Positions 51,063-59,272 are shown, numbered from the stretch's first letter. The stretch: DNA of 64,000 nt from JBBQNR01 sp963774075 (GCA_963774075.1 CAVZDP010000009.1:310001-374000); one strand, 5' to 3'. Translations and numbers: made by a program. The notes: generated by a model not told the origin, from the letters alone.

Positions 51063-51275
51063 ATGATCTATTGCGTTGTTCCACGGGCGCTCGAAGGCGA
51101 GCTGTACGACAAACTGCGCGTTCACTACCAGAACGACCCCAACGTCGAGGTGATCGTCGACAGGCGGGAGAGCTCCCGCCGCAGTCGCGGCTCGACGGGT
51201 GGGGGCAAGCGCGAGCTGCGCGACCGCCGCCGCCGCCGCGTGCCCGGCAGCTTTCTCAGCATCAACGCTGCTTAG
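51063..51275 (+). CDS. Small basic protein of unknown function
   Basis: 70 residues. The first half is a small alpha/beta unit (MIYCVVPRALEGELYDKLRVHY, VEVIVDRRESSRR). The second half is almost all arginine, glycine and lysine, ending RRRRVPGSFLSINAA. Similar short proteins with an IVDRR...RRS pattern are common in this bacterial group. Nucleic acid binding is likely from charge alone. A GCCCC-GAAA-GGGGC hairpin lies downstream at 51300. Confidence 0.7.
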   Translation: MIYCVVPRALEGELYDKLRVHYQNDPNVEVIVDRRESSRRSRGSTGGGKRELRDRRRRRVPGSFLSINAA

Positions 51276-51345
51276 AGCCCCCTCCCAGGATCACGACCCG
51301 CCCCGAAAGGGGCAGTCCGGCTTGGGTTGCGGCGGGTAGTTCTCT

Positions 51346-51351
51346 TATCAT
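51346..51351 (+). promoter_or_regulatory. -10 box (TATCAT), leaderless
   Basis: TATCAT ends six bases before ATG 51358 of the small membrane protein. Confidence 0.45.
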
Positions 51352-51357
51352 CCGACC

Positions 51358-51534
51358 ATGCTGGTTCTTCGGGCAGCCTATGCCCTTGCTGTTACCGCCC
51401 TAGCGGTCGTCCTGCTCGACGAAGGTCAGCCGGTGGGCGCGATCGCTGTCGTCGTCCTGGGCGTTTGGCTGCGCGTCTGGGCCGAGTCTGGACGCATGGG
51501 ACGTTTCGCCGCCCGATTCGCAAGATCCTCGTAG
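51358..51534 (+). CDS. Small membrane protein (58 residues)
   Basis: Two short hydrophobic helices (about 4-20 and 26-42) separated by DEGQPVG, and a basic C-terminus ending RFARSS. GC-ending codons, a leaderless -10 box and the eight-base distance to the RNase HI gene support it as a real gene that also carries the promoter of that gene. No family recognised. Confidence 0.65.
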   Translation: MLVLRAAYALAVTALAVVLLDEGQPVGAIAVVVLGVWLRVWAESGRMGRFAARFARSS

Positions 51535-51541
51535 CCGACCC

Positions 51542-51985
51542 GTGAGCGGGATCGACCGGGTGGTCGTCTACGTCGACGGCGGATCGCGAGGGAATCCCGG
51601 GCCTTCGGGCATCGGCGTCGTCGTGACCGATCCTGAGGGGAACGAGCTCGCGCGGGCGAACGACTTCATCGGCGTCGGCACGAACAACGCCGCCGAGTAC
51701 CGGGCACTCCTGCTCGGCCTGGAGAAGGCGAGGACCCTCGGCGCGAGGGAGGTCGAGGTCGTGAACGACTCGCAGCTGATCGCCCGCCAGCTCTCCGGCG
51801 AGTATCGCGTCAAGAGCGCTGACCTGCGGCCGCTGAACGAGCAGGCGGCGCGGGCGCTGAGGGAATTCGAGCGCTGGTCCATCCGCTCTGTCCCTCGCGA
51901 GCAGAACGAGCTCGCTGACGTGCTCGTCAACGAGGCGATCGACGCCAGACGGGCGACGGCGGGCCAGCCGACCAAGCTGCCCTAA
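51542..51985 (+). CDS. Ribonuclease HI family protein
   Basis: Cleaves RNA in RNA:DNA hybrids. 147 residues. The catalytic acids are Asp in VYVDGGSRGNPGPSG near 10, Glu in NNAAEYRALL near 51, Asp in VNDSQLIARQL near 74 and Asp in ELADVLVNEA near 125. It is of the shorter type lacking the E. coli basic protrusion. Start GTG 51542. With rnhB at 33.5 kb the window has both RNase H types. Confidence 0.9.
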   Translation: MSGIDRVVVYVDGGSRGNPGPSGIGVVVTDPEGNELARANDFIGVGTNNAAEYRALLLGLEKARTLGAREVEVVNDSQLIARQLSGEYRVKSADLRPLNEQAARALREFERWSIRSVPREQNELADVLVNEAIDARRATAGQPTKLP

Positions 51986-51995
51986 ACTTGGCTGC

Positions 51996-52031
51996 AGGGG
52001 AGAGGTGGCAACACCGCCGTGCTCCCCTTTT
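51996..52031 (+). terminator. Intrinsic terminator after the RNase HI gene
   Basis: Stem AGGGGAG (51996-52002) paired with CTCCCCT (52022-52028), enclosing a small GGTG/CACC hairpin and followed by TTTT. It ends four bases before ATG 52035, so it could also act as an attenuator for that gene. Confidence 0.7.
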
Positions 52032-52034
52032 CCT

Positions 52035-52511
52035 ATGGCTGAGAACGACCCTACGAACACCGGCGGCCTCTTCATCGGCCGCCGTCCCGGCACGGCTCCG
52101 CTTCGCTATCGCGGCAAGCCGGACGAGGTCGGCGCGCCCAGGCGCCGGCTCGACGGCTTCCTCGCCGCGGCCATCCTCGTGGTGGAGACGCTCGTATGCG
52201 CGACGCTGTGGGGGCCGCAGCCGGCCGGGTGGCTCTGGGTCGGCTCTCAGGTGGACTACCACACCGGCAGCGTCGTGTTCGGCATCCTCATCGCTTTTAC
52301 AGGCATGATCGCGACCATGCTCGGCACGCTCGCGGTCGCGATGCGACTGGACCACGCATGGAAGATCGTCCGTCGCGCTGCCGGCCACGAGCAGAAGAAC
52401 GGGCTGCTCGAGCGCATCTTCGTGATCAGCATGGTCATAGGGGGCACGGCCTTCCTGATCTGGCTGCTGGTGATCCAGGGTCCGGGGCCGAATCTCTCCT
52501 CGCGCCAGTAG
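52035..52511 (+). CDS. Three-helix membrane protein, unknown function
   Basis: 158 residues with an N-terminal polar segment of about 38 residues and hydrophobic helices at about 40-60, 72-100 and 125-150. Acidic and basic loops separate the helices, and RRAAGHEQKNGLLER is between helices 2 and 3. ATG 52035 is favoured. GTG 52005 would start inside the terminator stem. Not recognised; it precedes the aminotransferase by 27 bases. Confidence 0.7.
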   Translation: MAENDPTNTGGLFIGRRPGTAPLRYRGKPDEVGAPRRRLDGFLAAAILVVETLVCATLWGPQPAGWLWVGSQVDYHTGSVVFGILIAFTGMIATMLGTLAVAMRLDHAWKIVRRAAGHEQKNGLLERIFVISMVIGGTAFLIWLLVIQGPGPNLSSRQ

Positions 52512-52538
52512 CGCGAGCGGACGGCGGGGGGCTGCGCG

Positions 52539-53681
52539 ATGGGATTGCTCGACTACTACCGGCAGTACGAGGACATGCCGGAGAGCGAGTACAACCAGAT
52601 TCTGCGCGAGCGGCGCGCCCGCGAGAAGGCGCTGGCGCTCCAGGAGGTGCCCGTTCTCGACCTGTCGGGCACCGAATGGCCCGAGTTTCCGAGCGCCGAC
52701 GTCGTGCAGGCCTCGGTCTACACGGCGCGGGGGCGCATCAACGGCTACCCGGACAGTCACGCCACCGCGCTGCGGCGGGCGCTCGCCGAGCGGCACACGA
52801 TCAAGTCGGACCAGATCGTGATCGGCAACGGAGCCACCGAGCTGCTCCAGACGGCTGCCTACCTGCTTCTCTCACAGGGCGACGAGATGATCATGCCGTG
52901 GCCGAGCTATCAGCTCTACCCGGTGATCGCGCTGCGCGCGGGCGCGAGGCCCGTGCCGGTCGACCTCGCGGAGGGTGGCGTCGACCCCGACGCCCTGCTC
53001 GCCGCCGTCACGGACAGGACGCGAGTGCTTGCGCTCTGCAATCCCAACGACCCGACCGGCACCTACATGCGTGCCGACGCGATCGGCGACCTGCTCTCGC
53101 GGCTTCCCGAGCACGTGACCGTGCTGCTCGACGAGGCGTACATCCAGTTTCAGGACGTCGAGGACGAGGACGCCGGCATGCAGTTGGTGGAGGCCTTCCC
53201 GCGCCTGCTCGTCTTTCGCACGTTCTCGAAGGTGTACGGCCTGTCGGGGCTGCGCGCGGGTTACGTCGTCGGCTCGCCTGCCACCGCGTCGCTGCTCGGA
53301 GCACTCGCTCCCGTGCACGGAGTGAACGTGCTCACGCAGGCGGCCGTCGCGGCCGCGTTGCGGCTCGGCGACGCGGAGATCCAAAAGCGGCGCGCGATGG
53401 TGATCGAGCAGCGCGGCAGGCTCCGCGACGGGATGGGCGCCCTGCCGGTTGAGGCCGCCGAGTCGCAGGCGAACTTCGTCTGGGTTCGCGCTCACGGGAT
53501 GAGCGGCGGGGACCTCGCGGAGGCTCTCGAGCGCTCCCGTGTGCGCGTGGCAAGAGGGGGGCCGCTCGGGGACGACGACCACGTGCGGGCCGCAATCGGC
53601 AACAGCGCCGCAACCGAGCGGCTGCTCTGGGCACTCGGGCAGGCGGTCGGCGTCAGCCCGGACGGCAGCTCGTCGAATTGA
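52539..53681 (+). CDS. hisC: Class I/II aminotransferase, HisC-like
   Basis: PLP-dependent aminotransferase, 380 residues. Cofactor residues are visible: GATELLQ near 92, the aromatic stacking WPSYQLYP, NPNDPTGTYM near 170, DEAYIQF near 200, the Schiff-base lysine in TFSKVYGLSGLRAGY near 231 and the C-terminal arginine segment. The overall pattern fits histidinol-phosphate aminotransferase, though no his gene is near and other substrates (phenylalanine, tyrosine) are possible. The N-terminus is about 35 residues longer than usual. Confidence 0.75.
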   Translation: MGLLDYYRQYEDMPESEYNQILRERRAREKALALQEVPVLDLSGTEWPEFPSADVVQASVYTARGRINGYPDSHATALRRALAERHTIKSDQIVIGNGATELLQTAAYLLLSQGDEMIMPWPSYQLYPVIALRAGARPVPVDLAEGGVDPDALLAAVTDRTRVLALCNPNDPTGTYMRADAIGDLLSRLPEHVTVLLDEAYIQFQDVEDEDAGMQLVEAFPRLLVFRTFSKVYGLSGLRAGYVVGSPATASLLGALAPVHGVNVLTQAAVAAALRLGDAEIQKRRAMVIEQRGRLRDGMGALPVEAAESQANFVWVRAHGMSGGDLAEALERSRVRVARGGPLGDDDHVRAAIGNSAATERLLWALGQAVGVSPDGSSSN

Positions 53682-53729
53682 GAGCCACTGACTGGCCGTC
53701 CGCCGCGGCGAGAATACTTGCGGCGGGCT

Positions 53730-54386
53730 ATGTCCGGGAAGGCAAACGGCCACCGGCCGATGAGGTTTGGCACGAAGGTGCTGAGCCCGCCGGCACCCCC
53801 CTGGAAATGGGAGCTCGACGCGTCTGGGCGGCCGAAGTGGATCCCGGGGCCTCCGGGGGCCAACTGGGCCACGGCGTTCGAATGGGAGCTCGGCTTCGGG
53901 GCCATCCTTCAGTTTCAGATGCCCGCCGTCGGGTCCGACCCTCAGGAGCCCTTCGGCCTTCTGCCCCGGAGTGAACGCGAGCGCGCCGCCCGCTGCTCAG
54001 CCGGGCTGCGCGACCTCTATCGCTGCAACTACGAGTACATCGGGCGCCAGGTCAAGGTGCCGCCGTCGCTGCCCCGCGACCGCGATGCGGCCAAGCAGCG
54101 CACGAAGGAGGGGCGCCTGGTGCTGCACGACCTCGGCGTGCTGCCGTGGGCGGCCTTCAAGCCGGAGCGGGGGCGGCTGCCGAAGCGGTGGTGGAAGGAA
54201 GACGTCTTCCTGAGCGCGCTCGCCCAGTGGCAGCTGCAGCCGGTCCCGGACCTCGGCCAGAGCATGGTGTCGTGGGCGGCCCGCCGCGCGGCCCACGCAG
54301 CCGGCCAGGCCGCCGCGGCGGCGGAGCAGATGCACGTGCAGCTTCGAGGAGCGCCCGCGCTCATGCGGCGCATCGTCCCGCGCTAG
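53730..54386 (+). CDS. Protein of unknown function, tryptophan-rich N-terminus
   Basis: About 218 residues. Residues 20-65 are rich in proline, tryptophan and glycine (PPAPPWKWELDASG, WIPGPPGANW). The rest is helical and basic, with WAARRAAHAAGQAAAAAEQMH near the end. It has no signal or membrane helix. ATG 53730 is a compromise between TTG 53718 and ATG 53760; none has a good ribosome binding site. It follows the aminotransferase and precedes the Tat-exported protein. I do not recognise it. Confidence 0.55.
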   Translation: MSGKANGHRPMRFGTKVLSPPAPPWKWELDASGRPKWIPGPPGANWATAFEWELGFGAILQFQMPAVGSDPQEPFGLLPRSERERAARCSAGLRDLYRCNYEYIGRQVKVPPSLPRDRDAAKQRTKEGRLVLHDLGVLPWAAFKPERGRLPKRWWKEDVFLSALAQWQLQPVPDLGQSMVSWAARRAAHAAGQAAAAAEQMHVQLRGAPALMRRIVPR

Positions 54387-54489
54387 CCCGGAGGCGCAAC
54401 TGAAGGCCGCCGCCGGTGTTCCAGCGGCCGCCAAGGCAGACGGAACCGCCGGCCCACCCCGACGGCGAGGACATCAGGGAGAGGAGGTC

Positions 54490-56676
54490 GTGGGAGGCAC
54501 CGGGCACACCCGGCGGTCGTTCCTGATCGATAGCGCGCTTTCCGGTCTCGCCGTCGCCGTTGGTGGCCTCTGGCGCCCACTGGAAGCCGCGGCTGTGGCA
54601 GCTCCGGCGGCTGAGCTCGCGCGGCCGGCCTCGGTGGCGGCTCGGGCCGCGGTCGTCGCGAGCCCGCCGCTGCGAAACGCCGACTACTGGGAGTTCGCGG
54701 GCTGGCTCCAGCCTGCGATGGACAAGCTCTGGAACGAGTCGCACACCGCCTATACGACCGACTCCCGCATCAACGCGTGCGCGCTCATGACGCACGCGAT
54801 CGCGGCGCTCGAGGGCCAGGACGGGCGGGCCCGCAACGACGTGCGGGCGAGGCAGCTCGCGGCGCGACTCTGCGAGTCGCCACCGTTCCGCGCCCCGCGC
54901 GGCAGGCCCACAAGGCACCGCGACCCGCGCTCCGAGAGCCAGAGTCACGCGCCCGGATGGGTGACGAGCATCGCGCGCGCGGACAGCGCGCAGCACATAA
55001 CCGTCGATCCCAAGGTCGCCCGAGCGCTCTACTACGCGTGGCGCGCCCGCGAGCAGCTGCAGCTTCCCGAGGAGACCGTGGCCCGGATCGTCGAGCGCGT
55101 GCGCTCGGTCGCGCGCTCGCCCTTCTTTCGCTATCCGAACGTGCGCCTGAACCAGATCAACTTCGCGGCGGAGCTTCACGCGTGCGCGGCGAGCATGACT
55201 GGCGACGCTACGCTGCTCCGCCTCGACTACAGGCGGCAACTCGGGCGCTTCCTGAACGGCGCGAAGCGATCGGTGCGGCCATGGCGAATCGCGAACCTCG
55301 GGCCGAGCTACAACTTCCACCGCAACCCGTTCCAGCGCGTCGCGGCGCGCCACAACGTCGAGTCGGCCGAGTACGCGAACATCGTGCTCGACGTCATCTA
55401 CTACTACGAGCAGGCGCGGCGGGAGGGGATGAGGCCGCTCTCGACGAGCCAGGCGCGCACCCTGCGGGCGTGGGTCAAGCGCGCCCTGCCGGCGTACTGG
55501 ACCCACAGCGGCTACCTGAACTGGGATACCGGCCTCTACCTGTATCGCTGGCATCTCTCGCGCTACTGGGCCTGGTCGTGCCAGGGCCTGCTCGCGATCG
55601 CGACCTCTCAGAACTTCGTCGAGGAGGACGAGCGCCGCTGGGCGAAGTTCATCTTCGATCGAGGCCTTTCGACCTACGAGCGCTTCACCGAGCGCTGGCC
55701 CGACGACAGGCGCGAGCCGGGCAGCAGCCTCTTCGGGGTGACGACGAAGTTCAGCGAGGGCCGGCACTTCGAGCTCGCGCGTTTCCAGGCGCTGGCGGCC
55801 GAGGCGGTTCTGCGTGGCCTCGGAGACAAGCCCGCCGAGGAGCCGCCGCCCCTCTACGCCTTCGACCCCTCGATCGGGCGCCTCACGGTCACCACTCCCA
55901 GTTACAACACAGCCATCACCGCCGTCAGCAGCGGCGCGTTCCCGTATGGCGGGATCGAGCTCGCGCGGCTCTTCGACTCGAGGCAGCGCGTCGTCTCCCA
56001 CATCGGAGGCCGCGCTCCCGCGGGCCTCGGGATCGTGGTCCGTGCGGCCAACGGCTCCGTCGTCTCTGCCTCGCAGCACCCGCGCTCGGTGCTGCGGCCA
56101 GGACGGCGGCCGGTCGTCCTCACGCGCTCCCCGAGGGGCGCGGTTCGAACCGGATCGCGCTACCCGCGCGAGCCGTACGCCGGGCGGTTCACGGACCTCG
56201 AGACGAACGGGTTCGCCAAGCGCGCCGGCGTGCACTTCGGTAACCGCTACCGCTTCCGCTCGGACCGCATCGACGCCGCCTGGAGGGTCAGCCGTGCTCG
56301 CACCGATGCGCTCTCGGCGGAGGCGCTGTTCCCGAGCTGGGAGAAGGCGACGATCCACGTGAACCTGAAGACGGGTGAGGTCGTGAGGCTGACCGGAACG
56401 GCCGCCGTGCCCCAGATCGACCTCGGGGCCGTCCGCTACTTCTTCGTCGAAGGAGGAGAGGGCGGCTACGTAGTCGTGCCGCGCGCGTCGACGGCGGGCG
56501 CCAATGTTCGCGTCGTGCGACCCGCCGAGCAGAGCTCCAACCCCCGTCCCGGGCCGAGCCTCGCGATCAGGCTGGCGGCGCCTTCGCGCTGGAGCCAACT
56601 CTCGCTCGAGGTCACGATCGCGCTAGCGCGCGACGAATCCGAAGCGGCGGCGGCGGTGCAGCGGCTCGGCGGTTAG
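54490..56676 (+). CDS. Tat-exported large protein, probable polysaccharide-active alpha-toroid/beta-sandwich enzyme
   Basis: 728 residues. The twin-arginine signal TRRSFLIDSALSGLAVAVGG is near residue 8, with cleavage likely after about residue 40. The first 400 residues are helical with tyrosine/tryptophan-rich segments (RWHLSRYWAWSCQGLLAI, TYERFTERWPDD), as in toroid glycosidases and heparinase-like lyases. The last 300 are strand-rich. An N-H-x-x-R-like stretch (YNFHRNPFQRVAARHN) is in the middle. A strong GAGAGGAGG lies before GTG 54490. It may act on an extracellular glycan. No confident family match. Confidence 0.65.
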   Translation: MGGTGHTRRSFLIDSALSGLAVAVGGLWRPLEAAAVAAPAAELARPASVAARAAVVASPPLRNADYWEFAGWLQPAMDKLWNESHTAYTTDSRINACALMTHAIAALEGQDGRARNDVRARQLAARLCESPPFRAPRGRPTRHRDPRSESQSHAPGWVTSIARADSAQHITVDPKVARALYYAWRAREQLQLPEETVARIVERVRSVARSPFFRYPNVRLNQINFAAELHACAASMTGDATLLRLDYRRQLGRFLNGAKRSVRPWRIANLGPSYNFHRNPFQRVAARHNVESAEYANIVLDVIYYYEQARREGMRPLSTSQARTLRAWVKRALPAYWTHSGYLNWDTGLYLYRWHLSRYWAWSCQGLLAIATSQNFVEEDERRWAKFIFDRGLSTYERFTERWPDDRREPGSSLFGVTTKFSEGRHFELARFQALAAEAVLRGLGDKPAEEPPPLYAFDPSIGRLTVTTPSYNTAITAVSSGAFPYGGIELARLFDSRQRVVSHIGGRAPAGLGIVVRAANGSVVSASQHPRSVLRPGRRPVVLTRSPRGAVRTGSRYPREPYAGRFTDLETNGFAKRAGVHFGNRYRFRSDRIDAAWRVSRARTDALSAEALFPSWEKATIHVNLKTGEVVRLTGTAAVPQIDLGAVRYFFVEGGEGGYVVVPRASTAGANVRVVRPAEQSSNPRPGPSLAIRLAAPSRWSQLSLEVTIALARDESEAAAAVQRLGG

Positions 56677-56719
56677 AGCCTCAGCAGGCTCAACGGGCGA
56701 GGCGGAGGTGGGCGACTCG

Positions 56720-57499
56720 CTACTTGATCCCGAACATCGCAACGAGTCGAGCCCACCGGCGCAGGATGGCGACACGACTCAAAGCCGCCCGGTCAAACCG
56801 ACGCAGGCGTGGAAGCCGGTGATGGAACCCGAACCCCCGCTCGATCATGCTCAGCAGCTGGGCTTCCTTGAACCGGTACTCCGAAAAGCCCGTGCCCCAG
56901 GCTTCGATGTCGACGTAGGTGAGCGGACGATCAGCGCCGCGGGGCGTCTTGTGGGGATAGGGCAAACGAGATCGGGCCAACCGAAGCATCGGGTTCATTC
57001 CCATCGGCTCGAGGAAGAAGGCTCTTCCGCCCGATTTGATGACGCGAATGAGCTCGGGTCCTGCGCGGTCGACCTCGAGGTGGTGGAGTATCGACGTTCC
57101 GAACGCGATGTCGAATGACTCATCTGGACATGGGAGATCCTCCGCGGGCGCCACCATCGTCTCCAGCTCCACGCCGTTGAGCTCGGCTCGGCGGCGAGTC
57201 GCCTCGACCGATTCGAGTGATAGATCCGTGGCCGTCACCAGCGCGCCGCAGTGCGCGAGCAGGACGGCGTAGGCACCACTGCCGCAACCGAGCTCCAGGA
57301 CGCGCTTGCCCTTCAAGTCACCGAGGAACTCCTCGACCTCGTCGAGGACGAAGCTCATGTTGTCGTCTCCCGCCTCGGCTCGCTCGCGGAACGTTACGCC
57401 TGCGGGCAGCACATCCTTCGCGGTCAGCTCCCGCGCCGCGAGCATGTCCCACTTCGCACGCTCGATGGCGTGCTTGTCTTCGAGTTCCGTCTCTCTCAT
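56720..57499 (-). CDS. Class I SAM-dependent methyltransferase
   Basis: 259 residues. Motif I is VLELGCGSGAYAVLLAHCGA near 66, acidic motif II is TATDLSLES near 88 and FDIAFGTSILHHLEV follows near 125. It matches the UbiE/COQ5-like small-molecule or lipid group; the substrate is unknown. By eye it uses more A/T-ending codons than the housekeeping genes, fitting acquisition by transfer. First gene of the island remnant, on the minus strand; the final helix runs to the stop close to the Tat gene's end. Confidence 0.85.
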   Translation of the reverse strand: MRETELEDKHAIERAKWDMLAARELTAKDVLPAGVTFRERAEAGDDNMSFVLDEVEEFLGDLKGKRVLELGCGSGAYAVLLAHCGALVTATDLSLESVEATRRRAELNGVELETMVAPAEDLPCPDESFDIAFGTSILHHLEVDRAGPELIRVIKSGGRAFFLEPMGMNPMLRLARSRLPYPHKTPRGADRPLTYVDIEAWGTGFSEYRFKEAQLLSMIERGFGFHHRLPRLRRFDRAALSRVAILRRWARLVAMFGIK

Positions 57500-57510
57500 G
57501 TCGCTATCTT

Positions 57511-57580
57511 GCCTCAGCGGCGCTGGACTGTCTATCCGACTGCAGACATGCCATCAAAGGAGGACTCCTTGCGCTGAGGC
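57511..57580. repeat. Nested inverted repeats upstream of the methyltransferase
   Basis: GCCTCAGCG (57511-57519) and CGCTGAGGC (57572-57580) form a 9-bp inverted repeat enclosing the palindrome AAGGAG-GA-CTCCTT (57557-57570). It could be an operator, an attenuator or the ends of a decayed mobile sequence. Confidence 0.6.
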
Positions 57581-57602
57581 CGCAGAAGGCTAGCAGCGGC
57601 CG

Positions 57603-57805
57603 CTAGTAGACCACGGGGATTGTCACCCACCGCGACACGGTCCTCTTGTGCCCGCGGCGGCCGACCTGCTGCACGAAGGTAACCGGCCCTTGCCCGGAGC
57701 CGCTGGGCTTCGGAGAGTCGGTCAGCGGACGGGGCTCGCTACGGAAGCGGAACACGAAGCGACCGTGTCGATCGACCCGGAAGCGAGTCTCGAGTCGGAC
57801 GGCTG
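57603..57805 (-). pseudogene. C-terminal fragment of a secreted beta-rich protein
   Basis: About 65 residues (VRLETRFRVDRHGRFVFRFR to VQQVGRRGHKRTVSRWVTIPVVY) look like the last strands of an extracellular Ig-like or protease-associated beta domain. The frame runs further upstream to 57884, but those residues do not look like the same protein. No start, signal or domain body is present, so the 5' part has been lost, probably during island formation. Confidence 0.5.
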
Positions 57806-57929
57806 TTAACCCGCAAAGTCCATTCGATCGGTTGTCATCCGATCGGATACATCTGACTATCCGATAGGCAGTTGCACCTTGCATTCTCCTGCGACATCGC
57901 CCGCGCAGTATCGGGCAGGGACGGTTCCC

Positions 57930-57935
57930 TAGGAT
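57930..57935 (+). promoter_or_regulatory. -10 box (TAGGAT), leaderless
   Basis: TAGGAT ends eight bases before GTG 57944. It supports that start over the TTG 72 bases upstream. Confidence 0.45.
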
Positions 57936-57943
57936 GCGAGTGG

Positions 57944-58603
57944 GTGGGGGTTTGGGACAGCCACATTGACGAGGAAGCGGCGTTCTGGCGCTCCTGGCTT
58001 TCCGACGACAGGTACGCCGAGGAGCGGGAGCTCCGCTGGACGAACCTGAGCGGGGCGCAGTTCGGGCGCGGGTTTGCGCAAGCCGTTGGAGCCGGTCCGG
58101 GCGAGCTGCTGCGCGTCCTCGATGTTGGATCAGGGCCGATGTCCACGCTGTTCACGAGGGCCGAGGACAGCCCCATCGAGCTTGTCTGCGCCGACCCCCT
58201 GGCCGACACCTACAACGCTTTGCTCGACGAATACGGCTACCACGACGCCCCTCGCATACAGAAGGTCATGGGAGAGGAGCTGTCGGCCAAGTTCGGGGAG
58301 GGCTCCTTTCACTACGTCTCGAGCGCCAACGCCTTGGACCATTGCGAAGACCCGGCCAAGACGTTTGCGGAGATGTACCGCGTGTGCAGGCCGGGCGGGC
58401 TCATCGTCGTCACCTCCGTCGAGAACGAGGGTGAGCGCCAGCACTACCGGGGACTTCATCAGTGGAATCTCAGCGCCGACGACCGAGGGTTGTGGCTGTC
58501 AGAGCGCAACCTGCTCGAGGGAGTCAAGGGTTCGTACTCGTGGCGCCACGATGTGCTTCCGGACGGGTCACGGGCCTTTCGGGTGGAAGTTCGGAAGGCC
58601 TAG
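57944..58603 (+). CDS. SAM-dependent methyltransferase (class I)
   Basis: About 219 residues. N-terminal WDSHIDEEAAFWRSWL, motif I LRVLDVGSGPMSTLFTR near 66, acidic LVCADPLADTYNALLDEYG near 90, SFHYVSSANALDHCEDP near 128 and RVCRPGGLIVVTSVENEGE near 155. It resembles methyltransferases of cell-surface polysaccharide loci that act on sugars or end groups. GTG 57944 is chosen from the box at 57930 and because residues before it are not conserved-looking; TTG 57872 would add 24 residues. Lies in the island remnant. Confidence 0.8.
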   Translation: MGVWDSHIDEEAAFWRSWLSDDRYAEERELRWTNLSGAQFGRGFAQAVGAGPGELLRVLDVGSGPMSTLFTRAEDSPIELVCADPLADTYNALLDEYGYHDAPRIQKVMGEELSAKFGEGSFHYVSSANALDHCEDPAKTFAEMYRVCRPGGLIVVTSVENEGERQHYRGLHQWNLSADDRGLWLSERNLLEGVKGSYSWRHDVLPDGSRAFRVEVRKA

Positions 58604-58923
58604 GCGCCCTTACCCCCTCAAATCTCTGAGGCTGCCTATATATACATACGCAAGGCCGCGCGGATCGGGGTACTCCCCCGCCCCTGTACCCCGGCGTGGA
58701 GATGGCCGATCGCGGCTACCCGCGTAGGTGATTCGGGCACCACCTCCGCGCTGGTGCCTGAACGCGAGGGAGAGGGAAGGGCTGCGCTTCCCTTGCTAGT
58801 AGTGCGGCATACGCGGGTTCATGACCGTCTGCTAGTAAGGCAGGGGTTCACGCTCTCTCACGCCTAGAGCTGCGCCGGCAGACACGTTCGGATTGGAGCA
58901 GCGGCTCCTTTTTAAAGAGAGCG
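58604..58923 (+). other. 320-base gene-free region with three stem-loops
   Basis: No protein. An AT-rich TATATATACATA (58637-58648) is followed by three 7-bp stem-loops: GGGGTAC/GTACCCC (58667-58692), GGCACCA/TGGTGCC (58736-58758) and AGGGAAG/CTTCCCT (58773-58793). The word GCTAGTA occurs twice downstream. It could be an attachment/regulatory region of the lost element or a structured RNA. Confidence 0.45.
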
Positions 58924-59160
58924 GCGATCGGCGGCTTTTGCGCATCGCTCTTCTACGCGCTCGGAGCGAGCCCAGCCGAAGTCATGGCCGAGATGGGGCA
59001 CACGGACCCGAAGCTTGGGCTGTCGATCTACGTACAGGCAATGCGTCGCGACGACGGAGAAGGTGAGCGGTTGCGGGCGCTAGTAGAGGGTGCTCATTGG
59101 GCACCAATAGGCACCAGTGCCCAAATAGAGGCCGATGCAACCGCGCGCGAGTTCGACCCC
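58924..59160 (+). pseudogene. Tyrosine integrase C-terminal remnant
   Basis: The frame reads GGFCASLFYALGASPAEVMAEMGHTDPKLGLSIYVQAMRR and onwards (about 75 residues), the last part of a phage-type tyrosine recombinase. The final catalytic histidine (MGH) and the tyrosine nucleophile (IYVQAM) are kept, but the Arg and His-x-x-Arg part and the whole N-terminus are missing. It points at the 3' end of tRNA-Gly, the normal place for an integrated element's integrase. The open frame continues to 59253 only through antisense tRNA sequence. Confidence 0.75.
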
Positions 59161-59167
59161 GACATAG

Positions 59168-59189
59168 AAAAACCCCGCCGTAACGGGGC
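59168..59189 (-). terminator. Terminator of tRNA-Gly
   Basis: On the minus strand CCCCG/CGGGG (59184-59188 with 59173-59177) with a six-base loop, followed by TTTTT (59172-59168), ten bases past the tRNA 3' end. Confidence 0.8.
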
Positions 59190-59198
59190 TTTCGAGAG

Positions 59199-59272
59199 AG
59201 CGGATGATGGGACTCGAACCCACGACCTTCTGCATGGCAAGCAGACGCTCTAGCCAACTGAGCTACATCCGC
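59199..59272 (-). tRNA. tRNA-Gly (GCC)
   Basis: 74 bases without encoded CCA. Acceptor GCGGATG/CATCCGC, D-loop AGTTGG, anticodon stem TCTGC/GCAGA with loop TTGCCAT (anticodon GCC), T-arm GTGGG-TTCGAGT-CCCAT. A TATACT box lies 11 bases upstream of the 5' end. Its 3' end faces the integrase remnant and is the likely integration site. Confidence 0.95.

Noticed and set aside
59160..59253. Protein tail ending ADDGTRTHDLLHGKQTL
   Set aside because: This is the antisense reading of tRNA-Gly, a well-known false protein ending, not part of the integrase.
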